64,000 nt of DNA from contig JAVLUZ010000154.1 of the NCBI GenBank assembly GCA_036768485.1, positions 23,346,685 through 23,410,684 of the forward strand, read 5' to 3'. This DNA comes from Mermis nigrescens (lineage: Eukaryota > Nematoda > Enoplea > Mermithida > Mermithidae). The notes under the pieces were generated by a model, which worked only from the letters and a program-made list of their open reading frames with translations, searched no databases and was not told the DNA's origin. Numbering within the stretch: position 1 is the stretch's first letter; every line of letters starts with the position of its first letter. Of this stretch, positions 42,501-53,400 are shown piece by piece. The position numbers and the translations under genes are program-made.

Positions 42501-43150
42501 GATTTTTCATGTTTCAAGCAATCGGTTTTGGTCTAAAATAGCCTATTATGCCTTCCAAAAGTCCTGATAGGGGAATACCCCATACTCCTGTTGCATGCGT
42601 GAGTCATTTCCGGTGTTTATTATAGGCACACGACGAACACCATCGAGGTTTTAACTTTTTACCAGGTAGTTTGTGCTGAAGTTGCTGAAAATAGCACCTT
42701 TCGATTTACACGCAACAGCTCAAAATTTAGCTCAAAATTTCGTATGATGGCTAGGAAAGCAAACTTTTGCCTTAAAGCCGGGGTGAAACTAAATATGAAT
42801 AAAAATAAAACAAAAATATATAAAATAAAACATTGAAATAAAATATAAAATTGAGTAAAAATAAAACAAGATATAGAAAAGAATAAAAATAAAAATTAAG
42901 TAAATAACAAAAGAAAATTAAAAATAAATAAAACTTGAAGCTAAATAAAAACTAAATATAAAGAATAAAAATTTGAAGGCGACCAACTTGAATAACGCAA
43001 TCTTTGAATTGTCGGGCACGGAAGGCTTCTTACGACGCTATTTGAAGCAGACATGGACAATTGAAACGAAACGGGGCGCAAACTGTGTAATTTTCGACAT
43101 TGTGAAGACAATATATTTCTAAGAAACCCAGCAGTCAATTTTTGTGCCAT
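36576..43150 (-). CDS. C1QBP: C1QBP / p32 / MAM33 homologue, six exons, complete
   Basis: Exons on the minus strand: 43150-42988, 41697-41538, 40761-40644, 39292-39172, 37489-37392 and 36722-36576. All have GT/AG borders and compatible phases; together they give 269 codons including TGA (268 aa). Exon 1 is an Arg/Ser-rich, acid-poor presequence (MAQKLTAGFLRNIL...) fitting mitochondrial import. The rest follows the p32 family: ALRDFLKEEIEAEKEVAKK, KITVYFNVND, PSFRVEIEKNNQKLIFECDF, GEILDGTLYDHLFDYLAERG and the final helix LLQKLKEFVSR. The acidic loop after exon 3 is Glu/Gln-rich, as expected. p32 forms a trimeric acidic matrix protein needed for mitochondrial translation (known). The introns hold several short TIR elements and a minisatellite. 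Confidence 0.9.
37012..37187. mobile_element. Family D short TIR element in C1QBP intron 5
   Basis: ~34-bp imperfect TIRs: CACTACTCGCCACGAATGTT at the left, and CAGTGCTCGCCACGAATGTT reading in from the right. No ORF. The target duplication is unclear. Confidence 0.7.
37503..37672. repeat. Minisatellite of CAGTTTACACTAAAATTTA units in C1QBP intron 4
   Basis: About nine imperfect ~18-20-bp units starting right at the splice acceptor side of exon 5. Confidence 0.8.
38679..39084. mobile_element. Family C TIR element (copy 1) in C1QBP intron 4
   Basis: Starts CATACATGATCTTGGGG and ends GCTGTGCATGTATG, with 8-bp duplication ATAATAAT on both sides (38671-38678, 39085-39092). Contains GGCGCTTCGCGCC. 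Confidence 0.75.
39455..40097. mobile_element. Family C-related segment in C1QBP intron 3
   Basis: The last ~250 bp parallel family C (GGCGCTTAGCGCTATAA, CTACGCTCTAGAGCGGTAGAG) and end CCATGCTGTGCATGTTTGG. The left end is not defined. Confidence 0.45.
40138..40538. mobile_element. Family C TIR element (copy 2) in C1QBP intron 3
   Basis: CATACATGATCTTGGGG...CTGCGCATGTACG with a perfect 8-bp duplication TAGCCAAC (40130-40137, 40539-40546). Confidence 0.8.
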
Positions 43151-44070
43151 ATTTTCCGGCTAAATAATTTTGTAGGGCCTATCGCAAGCTTCAAAGACGA
43201 TTGGTAGATTAATAATGTAAACAACCGTTCAAACGCCTGACTAATCAAAGCGATGAAAAAATCTTAATTAGTACATAATAGGCAATATGTGAGTGAACGA
43301 GTGTTATGTGTAAGCGAAAGTTTTTTCCAAGAATTAAGGGGGATCAAAAATTTGCTGGCGTTAGGTCGGGCATTCCCCTACCCCTGATACATGTATATAT
43401 ATGGGGTGGCCATAAAACATTCTAAATCAGTAAATTTTCAAATGAGAATAAAACAATTAGCCTTGTTGTTTGTTTGCAATTTTTACAAAAATCTAAGCTT
43501 GCGAAGTTTTGTGGAATGGTTTTAGTTAGATAGCCCAAGATGTCTATTTTACGGGAAGTCATGAGTTTACGACTCGCAAGTCGCAGGAGAGAAAATCTAA
43601 GAATCCAGGTCTTAAACTCTCAAAACAAAGTCATCAAATGAACTGAACGAATCTGACAAGGTAAAATCGCACTTTTTCTCAAATCAAGATTGGCCTGCCA
43701 CCAGTTAATGAAATATGTTGAGAATTCAAGGGATAACCTCTTCTCTATGGCTGAGGGGTCTGGGTGGCGCGCACACGCGCCACCAGCGGAGCCGAGGCAG
43801 AGCCCGGAAAATTTTGTAAAAAGAACATCTCAAAGCTTGATCGTAACATTAAAATTTTCCTATAACCAGCCAAATTTTGGTTCCGAAGTCAGCCCCTTTG
43901 TTGTCAAAGTTCATCAGCGAAATTCAGCTTCTTGCTCGAATCCCATTTTCGCTGTAAAATCTTTAAAAAACAAGACACGAATAAAAAATTAGCTTTAGGC
44001 TGTACCTACCTATGACTAAAATGTTGAGCGTTCTAACCACGCGCTAGCGGATAAACAGATTGTGATCACC
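43151..44070. other. Intergenic upstream of C1QBP
   Basis: Holds the presumed C1QBP promoter side but no clear core motif. A perfect GC hairpin GGTGGCGCG-CACA-CGCGCCACC lies at ~43763-43784. No other gene seen. Confidence 0.4.
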
Positions 44071-44165
44071 ATACATGATCTTGAGGGGTTAGGGGATTTT
44101 CACCGCCCCTTCCCCACATAAAAATTTTTACCCTCCGCAAACATTTTTCCGATAAAAACTGTCAC
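44069..44165. mobile_element. Family C element, left-end fragment
   Basis: CATACATGATCTTGAGGGGTT and the following G/C-rich block, then divergence. Confidence 0.5.
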
Positions 44166-44284
44166 CCAACTGGTTCGAATTGCGTCAAAAACAAAGAAGT
44201 TAGTGCTTTACTAAGCCTATGCCTAATAAGCAGGTAAAGCAATACGAAACATTACGGATAACTTGCGTACATTATCGAAATGAC

Positions 44285-44352
44285 CCCGCTTTAGACGATT
44301 GGATAAGACTCTGGGCTTTAAAGCACAGGGTCCACGTTTCGAATCCGATTGG
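44285..44352 (+). other. tRNA-like sequence
   Basis: AGACGATTGGATAAGACTC (A-box-like) and ACGTTTCGAATCC (B-box-like) about 35 bp apart, with GGGCTTTAAAGCAC as a possible anticodon arm. Probably tRNA-derived. Confidence 0.4.
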
Positions 44353-44423
44353 CAGCGACTTTCTTCCGTTTCATCGGATGCTACCAACTGCATATATAAG
44401 CTTTACAATATGACTATCTTCAG

Positions 44424-47050
44424 GCCCGTATCCAGGATTTTGTTTTTTTTTGGGGGGGGCACGACCAAATTTTTTAAAAACATAAAGGGGGACCAAAGGA
44501 TGAATTAAAAAAGACGTTTTACGACCACTAAAGCTGCATGCTTTGTAAATTTTGCTACCAATATGCCTTAAATATTGTGAGAATCCAGTGGAAAATTGGA
44601 CACTCTCTTGAACAAATCTCCTTTTCTGCGTAAAACCTGTGCAAAAGAGAAGACATAGATGCAGAATACGGTGAAGACTGAAAATAGGGTGCTTAAACCA
44701 CGCACTTGAGACTAAATAGACTCTTTTTATAATTTTTTAGCCAAAAATCCCCCTTTGCTTTTTTAGCCGAAAATCGCGAAAAATTTTCCGCCGAATTCCA
44801 GAATTATAATTAAGTCTATTCAGTCCCAAGCACGTGGTTTAACAACTCCATTTTTAGTTTTTATACAACCTAAAGTGTATTTTGGGTTGTCTGGTTGACA
44901 CCTACCTTTTGTACATGAATTTTCGGGGTTGTTACAGCAAACGCGTACAACTCGTTTATAGCGCCCTTTTCAATGAAAATAGGTCATCAACGAAGGGATT
45001 CAAACCACAAGACCCTCATGGGCCTCTTGTTTCTTGGTCCAACGCTTTAACCACTCGACAAGCACTGGTTCGTTTCGATAATAAAGAGTGCAAGCTATTG
45101 AAGCTTTTAGTGGATAAGCCACAAATATAACATCACTTACGGTAGCCATTGGGCTAGAATGTACTAAGTCAGCTAATCTCAGTATTCACAAATGATCAAA
45201 CTGTTGGTGCCAGCGTATAAAATAAGCCTAGGGGATAATGAGATGTGACACATAAAATTCGAGCATTCCTCAAATCACACTTGCCCTTCTCACTTATGCG
45301 TTCAATAAAGCAGTTTAAAAATGTAACCAATGAAATCAGCACATGCAAAATCTTTGGAAAAGTGGTAAGCACTAACGTTTCAGGTCCTGGGCACAGCTAG
45401 GTATACTTTTTCAATTCATGTACAAAAGGTATGTGTCAACCTGCCAAAGGAATACCGCATTTTGCACCTATCTCTTCTGATTTACACAGGTTTTAGGCAG
45501 AAAATCAGATTTGTTGAAGAGGGTTTCCATTGGATTCTGACCATATTTAAGGCATCTGGGTAGCAAAATTTACAAAGAGTACTTACAGCTCTAATGGTTG
45601 TAAAACGTCTTTGTTAATTCATCCTTCGGTCCCATGGATGGAAAAAACCCAGATTTTAAAATTTTGAATTTTGGGTTTTTGGGTTTTTTAGGGTTTTATT
45701 GGGGTTTTATTGGGTTTTTTAATGGAAGTGACAGCTAGAGCTACATACAGTAGCTGGGAATACTTCCAACAACTGCAAGACACGAAACAAACAAAGAGCA
45801 CCTACTTTATTCAGCTAATAATTGAAATCCAACAACAAAATCGATCGTTCATTGCGACTGCCACCTCGGACATTACCAGATTTTAATCAAAAAATGCATT
45901 GGGGTGGCTGAATGAAAGATGGCTGAATGAAAGCTATTGAGATGGCTAAATAAAAGCGCCCTGTTTTGCAGCATGGCATGGCAATTGTAAGTTAGGGGCT
46001 GAGATTTTTAATCATGGACATTGTGTTGACCAGACTGGGGTTGGTTGGCCTTTACTAGTCAAAGGAACAGCATAAAGCAAACAAAAAGAGATTGGAAATA
46101 CAATTTAAACAGGGTTGGCAGGGCTGGGTTTTTTGGGCTTTTTGTGGGTTTTTTGGGTGCAAAAATCATTGGGTTTTGGGTTTTTTTGGTTTTTTATCCG
46201 CATGTTACCAATTTTTCAAATAGACTAATGCACTACAGCTTTGTGATTCCATGTCAGCAGAATTTGAGCAAGATTGTGATGAAGAGGGAGTGGATAATAT
46301 AGAGTAGCTGGGTAAAGTTACAGTCACACATATTTATGTTCTTGTGTCAATTACAAAGCAGTGTATGAAGATTTTACAAAATCTATATTCGATCATTTCT
46401 AAACATACTTGCAAGTATGCAATTAAATTTTACAGAAAAATGGTTACGAGCCTGATATGGCATCCCTGTTTCCTAATATTTTTTTGAGAGCCAGTGCATT
46501 TTTTGATTAAAATCTGGTAATGTCCGAGCATTGAAGACATGGATACATGCATATATTGCATATACATATGTGGCAGTCGCAATGAACGATCGATTTTGTC
46601 GTTGGATTTCAATATTAGCTGAATAAAGTTGTTGCTCTTTGTTTGTTTCGTGTCTCGCAGCTTTTGGAAGTATTTCCAGCTACTGTATGTGGCTCTAGCG
46701 GTCATTTCCACTAAAAAACCAAATAAAACCCGAAAAACCCTAAAAAAACTCAAAAAAAAACAGAAAACACCAAAAAAGAGCAAAATTCAAAATTTTCAAA
46801 TCTGGGTTTTTTCCATCCCTAAATTTGAATCACCTGCAGTATTAATTTCAGTTTCAGGTTTTTTAATTTTTTGCACCCAAAAAATTCAAAGAACCCAGGT
46901 TCAAAAAACCCAGGTTCAAAAAACCCAGCCTTGCCAACACTGTTTGGTCCCCCCATGTTTTTAAAAAATTTTGGTCGTGCCAGGTCTGGGGGAGTCAAGG
47001 AAAAAATTATTCTCATAATATTCCATTTTGGGGAGAGGGGCACGTGCCCT
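44424..47050. mobile_element. Nested foldback elements with GGGTTTTT tracts
   Basis: Inverted pairs: ~44460-44665 with ~45475-45640; ~44890-44925 with ~45415-45450; ~45645-45905 with ~46500-46820; ~46110-46200 with ~46855-46945. Arms carry tracts such as GGGTTTTTTGGGTTTTT. No coding frame is supported. Confidence 0.65.
44985..45080 (-). other. tRNA-Ser/Leu-like sequence in foldback loop
   Basis: The minus strand reads TTGTCGAGTGGTTAAAGCG (A-box-like, class II tRNA style) then, after a longer variable region, GGTTTGAATCCC (B box). Pairing is incomplete; likely tRNA-derived. Confidence 0.45.
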
Positions 47051-47163
47051 CCTATCCCCCTGAATAATCAGTATTTTTTAAGTAGAAAATCCTATGTACA
47101 CATGCAATAGTGGTGTTTGATGCACTTTTTGTATAAAAATTTCGCGCTCTACAAGAAATATGA

Positions 47164-48545
47164 TCATGAATGAATGAAATAATTTATTACTGAAACGCGA
47201 CAATAACAAAAGATGTAAAAGAGTAATAAAACGTATGGTCAAAAGAATAAAAGCGTACAGCAAAAGGCGATGAGCAAGTCATGAAAATGACGATTTAAGC
47301 CCGCCCTATAATAAATTTGGATAAGTCGACATCAATTAATCTAGATTTGAATATATTTAAGTTAGAGGAAGAGACTACAAAATCAGGTAGGTGATTCCAA
47401 ACAGAGATATACTTATAGAAAAAGTCAAATTTTTGTAAATTAGAACGAACAAGAGGAACAACTAGCTTGAAACGATTTGTGCAGCGAGTAGTATTCTGAT
47501 TAAGCACAAAAAAACTGTCATGAGAAGACAAGATTTTTAACTAATAATTTGATACATCATACAGTAGCAAATATGAAGGCGACGTAATTCTAATCGACAC
47601 AAGTTAAGTTGGTTAAGGCGTTCGTCGTAAGAAAGAGGGCTATGATATCCAACTATGTATTTAGTAAATTTACGCTGAAGAGCCTCCAGCCTGTTGATAT
47701 CACTAATATAACAGGGGTTCCATAAAGCACAGGAATATTCAAGGATCGGTCTGACGTAAACAATGAAGGCCTTTACGAGATTATTTTTATCACGCGAAAA
47801 GAAGGATTTTCTAATTAAGATAGATCTCAACTCAAGAAAGCTTTCTTGATAATACTGTTGTAATGTTCCTTAAATTTCAAGTTGTGCGAAATTAGCACTC
47901 CTAAATCGCGAACATAGACAGAATCGTTCGTAATAACTTGTGTATTGAGTGTATATGACAATTTAGGATTATTTTTGCCCAAATATAGGACTGTGCATTT
48001 AGAATATGATATTGGTAAACAATTTCTGGTGGCCCAAATGGAAATCCTATCCAACTCGGTCTGAAGTGTATGATAATTGCAGGAAAGATTGAATATTTTT
48101 AGGTCATCCGCGAACATAAAAGTCGAACTTGACAAGTTATCAAAGATATCATTTATAAAAATCAAAAACAACGTAGGTCCAAGAATGGACCCTTGAATAA
48201 CTCCACTTGTAACAACGGCATAATCTGAAAAACACTGATTAACGCGAACACACTGAATACGATTAGATAGAAAAGCTTTTAACCAATTAAACAGGTGTTG
48301 TTGAATACCGTAACTAGTTAATTTAACAAGAAGTTTAGATATGTCGACTTTGTCAAAAACTTTAGCAAAGTCTATATAAATAATATCAACGGTTTCTTTA
48401 CATTCCAGTGATTTAACCCAAGAATGTTTACAATTTAATAGTTGCAATTCGCAAGATTTATGTTTTTGGAAACCATATTGAAAAGGTGATATTAAGTCAT
48501 TAGTAGATATTAACTCATATACGTTATTCCTGTTGAAACTTGAAT
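47164..48545 (-). pseudogene. Non-LTR retrotransposon RT (jockey/CR1-type), 5'-truncated
   Basis: Minus-strand RT: IDFAKVFDKVDISKLLVKL, SGVIQGSILGPTLFLIFIND and the catalytic FADDLKIF, then VRDLGVLISHNLKF, VRPILEYSCALWNP and LQKFDFFYKYISVWNHLP. These C-terminal blocks are typical of jockey/CR1-like reverse transcriptases. Two frameshifts (near 47828 and 47535). Endonuclease and ORF1 are missing; the element stops near 48545, as expected for incomplete reverse transcription. The 3' end shows ATTTCATTCATTCATG repeats. Confidence 0.85.
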
Positions 48546-49375
48546 TTCCTTCCTTTAATAAAGCATTTTAGCCAATTCTGAAGTCGTTTTTGACAATTAA
48601 AACTAGTTTATAAAATGGCGCGAAGCGCCAGGAAATTTTGAAATTTTAGCTCTTAAATCATTTTTACATTACAAAAACTAACCAAATCCGTGCAGAAGGT
48701 AAGGATTTTCAATCGTAGTGAAGTTCCAGACCAGATTGTCGATAAAAATGCTGCAATTGGCGCGGCGCGGCTTAAAGATTAAACTTAAAGATTACCTCTC
48801 TAGAACGCATTTTTAACATTACAAATTTTTCCACAGATGCCAACCAAGCCCATTAATTTTTTCCATTTCCCAAAATTTCGGTTGACATATAGACCAAAAA
48901 ATGGAAAAAACGGTGGTATGCACATTATTACAATGTGAAAAATTTTTTTGCATTTACATTCTATTTTTACTGTGAAAAACTAAAAAAATGCGGACAAAAT
49001 TTTGCAATTTAGAAAAAATTTAGAGTATGGTATTCACATGTAAACTAAATCGCCATGAAAAAAGGGGCGATTTTTGAGGCAAACACTTCTTATCTTCCGT
49101 ACTCCCCAGCTTGCTTGCTTTTTATAGATAGAGCGTTGTGGTGATCTTGTTCATAAGTACAGTATTAATGCCAAACTTTCGATCGAATTTTGTAGAATGG
49201 AAGGGAATCAACTTGGATAAAAAACATGATGGTCGAATCTACTTTCAGTGTAGTCTGTTCCATTCCAAATGATCTATTTTTCCTTAAGTCTTATTACCCT
49301 ATCACTTTTCATTGCATATATAGCTTACGGTAGTACAATTTCACACAGAAAAATCTCATAGGCTCATTAATTGCT
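48546..49375. other. Intergenic, nothing but decayed repeats
   Basis: GGCGCGAAGCGCC near 48614 hints at a family C remnant. No gene seen. Confidence 0.4.
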
Positions 49376-49545
49376 CAAGCACATAATTAGTCGTCCTATT
49401 TTGGAGAACCAACACCAATTTTGGGGGACTAAGCTTAAAAAGGCCAAAAATAGCACAAATTAACGTTTAAAAAATCATATTTTTCCGATTTTTCTTTTTC
49501 TTTGGGGCCGGACCCCCCCCCATTTCCCCTAGAGCCACGTGCCTG
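49376..49545. mobile_element. Family B hAT-like MITE (copy 3, inverted)
   Basis: CAAGCACATAATTAG...CCACGTGCCTG with a perfect 8-bp duplication TAATTGCT (49368-49375, 49546-49553). Confidence 0.75.
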
Positions 49546-50425
49546 TAATTGCTATGCACAGTTTCGTGGTAGCATTATTTCAAAATTGTGATTTATTCAC
49601 GCGGCCCCGTGAAATAGACTGTAACTATTTACCTACAGATGTAAAAAAATAAGAAAAAAAATAATGAATGATAATAATTAAATAAACAACACATCGAGTT
49701 ACTGTGAAGTTGTTAAGCAGCATTACTGCAATAATATTTTAAACCAGTGCGGATATTGAATTCAAGAGAAAACCTCTTTAGAAACAACAGACTGTAGGTA
49801 CATAATGTGAAAACGTATGCAGGTTCATGGCTTAGGAACTCGGGATAAAAAATTTAGGACCCAAAACTCGTATATAGGAAATTTAATTATGGTCTAAATA
49901 TTACACATGAAACCTCGCACTTCTGAGCTACACAATTTGAAAAGGATCTCTTAGAGTTAAACCCGTGAACTTGATGCTATGTTCATGTATTATATCTTGA
50001 TTGTATGTAAAATGATGATAATGCTCAGTATAATCTTCTTTAAAATAATAGTGCTAATTTTTAATAATTGATTAATGTTTAATTAATAAATGCTCTCCTG
50101 TAACACCCGATTTTATCCACGGAGGATCACCCTAGAATTGCATTTTTTGCATGACTCTTGCGATTTTCGCAAGTTTTTCCTTCCAGACTTCACAGAATTC
50201 GGTTGCTGCTCACCCCCAAGTGTGCGTCTGTTCGTCGAGCAATTGAAAAATTGGTTGTTAACGTGATGTACTTCATGCACCAGGCTAGAAAAATATACTT
50301 TAATGCTCTGTGTAGCACTATAAACATGAAAATGAAACTGGAAGAATAACACAGTCATAAAAAATGGAAATCACATAATTTGACATTGCAAAATCTCTGT
50401 TCACATTCTTCAATGAAAATCAGTC

Positions 50426-53400
50426 TTAAGTCGACATTTCGCTTTCGATATTATGCACGCATTGAATATGAAACTTCAAGTGCGATCCATGTTGGAAAAT
50501 TTTCTCGCAAAATGAGCACGGATGTTGTTCCGACTTGGTTTGAAAGTGTGTGCGCCTCACGTGACTGTCGTGAGCCGCGTGAGATGCAAAAGCCTTCCCA
50601 CAGTGCTTGCACTGAAAAACAGAAAATTAAAAAAACATTATTTCAAAAATTACTTTTAAATATACTTAAAATTAAATTTTGAATCTCAACCCTAAATGAG
50701 CAAAGCCAAAATTAGCGATATACATATTTTACATACGGATGCTCTGAGTCTTAAAATAGGGGCGTCTGGGTGTTTTTAGTCGTGGTCTACCAAATAACCT
50801 GCTAAAGCTGATTATGTTTATAAGCATCTAAAATCGGTATAGAAACACACGGAGGTGTTCTATTATATTTATCTTTCCATATCAACACGAATCGGCTGAA
50901 AGTTCGGTTCCTTTGAGAAGTCCTAAATTTACACGAATTCATTACTGTCATTCAAATCAATAAATTACATAAGTTCAAATAATATATCTACTTAGAAGTA
51001 TTGTGATAAAAATCTTTATCTTACCTGAAATGGCCGCTCTCCTGAAAGAGGAAAAATAAAACGAAATGGCAATAATAAGATACGATAGAAGAGAAAAATG
51101 TTGAATTATTTTAGATTAGCGTTAGGATTTTATTGCGCTCTGTAATTTACGACGGAACTTTGTGAATACCTGCTATATATGCATGTTCCTTGACGATTTT
51201 TAAATTCAGTCTAACTATTTTATTTTTAGTAAATTTTGCACAATTTCTATCAATTTCTATTTATTTGTTTTTGTTCCTTTACAACTGTAGCTTATTTGCT
51301 CTTTCTTGTATCGATTTTATGCTACTCTAATAGGTTTTCATCATGACGTTACGACCTGATTAATAAAAAGCGAATCTATGTTTTATGTTGCAGGGGTCTG
51401 AAGGTGAGGACCAAGCTTTCTGCAGTCTAACTAAAGTCAAATTTTCGGAAATTTTTAACAAATTTGTTTCGTAATTATCCCAAAAATTTCTGAGTCTTTG
51501 TTTTTTTTAAACCTTTGCTTCTATATGTTGGTTTTTATTCATATCTATTCATCCGTATTGAATATCCACTCCAGAGTGAGCAAAACACCTAAAACTTGTT
51601 CTGAAAAATGCTTCCGTTTTGTAATTAATGAAGGTTAACCTCACACTGGGTTCATGCTAGTTTATTTACCTTTCTTGGGGTCTTTTAGATCTACATATGC
51701 AGAATTAGATTAAATGGACAATTTTCTTGTTTTTATTTAAATAACCTCACCAGAATGTTGCCTAATGTGAGTTCTCAGGATACTGGAAGCCGTGAACGCC
51801 TTTGTACAATACGGGCAATGGTATGGTCTTGATCCCGAATGAACTCTCAGATGCTAAATATACAAACACCTTATACTGTATTAAAGATGTTTTTAACTTT
51901 AATTAAAATGAGTAACTTTGTTCAAGCTGGATGACTGCGAAAACCGTTTTCCGCATATATTACAACAATGGGGTCTGTGCTTTTCGTGAACATGCAAGAT
52001 ATGAATCCGAAGCCGATCTCGTTTTTCAAACGACCTGTAATATTGAGGTTAGGTTGTATGGATAATCTATTAATTCGACATAATGAAGGAAAATATTTTA
52101 GACTTGACGAGCCTGACATTCAGTCAATTTAATATTTTCAACGGTAACGAAATAAATGAATTGAAGTAATGAATTTAAGCTTTAAAGCGAAACTTCATAA
52201 ATAACACGTTAACGCAACAATCAAAGCAGACAGACAGCGAATTTTCAAAGGGGTCCCAAAATTTTTCAGGGTAAAAAAATTGCCAAAAACTTATGATATA
52301 GTAAATAAGATTATTTCTCGACGTTTCTCATCAAGCTCGATCTTAGCAAAAAAAGGGAGAACGTGTCGAAAATTATTTTATTCTGGCAGTATCTTCTGGA
52401 TTCTGAGAGTTCTAGTCTGGCTGGACCCCAGACCCTATGTGCCCATACTTGTTCTCAATAAGACATGCGACAGAATCCGTACATTTCATTTGCAACCAAT
52501 GCAGACAGATGAAAAACAAATTTTCTAATGCGTCATAAAATTTTTAAAGGTAAAAAAATGCTGAAAAAATTTTTAGGGATAAAAACATCATGTTTGCTTA
52601 CTACTTTTTAGAATATTCTAATGCAGTAATATGATCTATCCTTCTTCGGTCTCTGCGTTAAACTGACTTCGTCCCTGGATTTATAATAAGCTTTAGTTTT
52701 AGATTTGTTAAAAAATTTGGATGTTTCTCCATGAAAAAATAGGCGAATTTGATACTAGAAAACAGAAAAATATTATATATTTAGGACTCATAATTCTAAT
52801 AAGACGACTCACGGAAACAAAATGAAGTATCGTAAACAAACTATGACACTGAAATACAAAACGATAAATACGAAGCATAAAAAATTATTATAGAATCCTG
52901 AAGGAAACAAAATTCAATCGAACATTGGCGGCAGAAAACAATAAAATTATAGCCATTCAGAAAAGTCGACTCACAAAACTAGAATGAGGTAACGTACACA
53001 AATTACGAAATCGAAAAACGAAACGCAAAATATGAAATATTGAAAAAATTAATCAAATATTGAACATAAACTACTAAACACGGCAACTGAAAAAATAAAA
53101 TAAATATAAAAGAAGAAACTAAATATTATAAAATAAAATGAATAAAATCGCAAATTCAAATCATAATTCAAAAATAATTAATTGACAAATAAAAAATTTG
53201 GATGTTTCTCCATGAAAAAATAGGTGAATTTGATATAAGAAAACAGAAAAATATTATTTATTTAGGACTTATAATTCTAATAAGACGTGGTCCATTAAGC
53301 CAGCTATTTTGTAATTTGTGTTGCTTTTTTGAAGCATTTTTAAAATTAAAGCTTGAATCTTTTATCAAACCTTGTGCACAACGAGCATGGATACTTCCTA

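Noticed and set aside
45640..46200. GGGTTTTT tracts as true telomeric repeats
   Set aside because: Units are irregular, internal and paired in inverted orientation, so they fit a transposon better than a telomere.
46629..47110. Lys/Gln- and Pro/Asn-rich open frames near 46870-47110
   Set aside because: Produced by CCCAGGTTCAAAAAA repeats in the foldback arms; frames change between copies.
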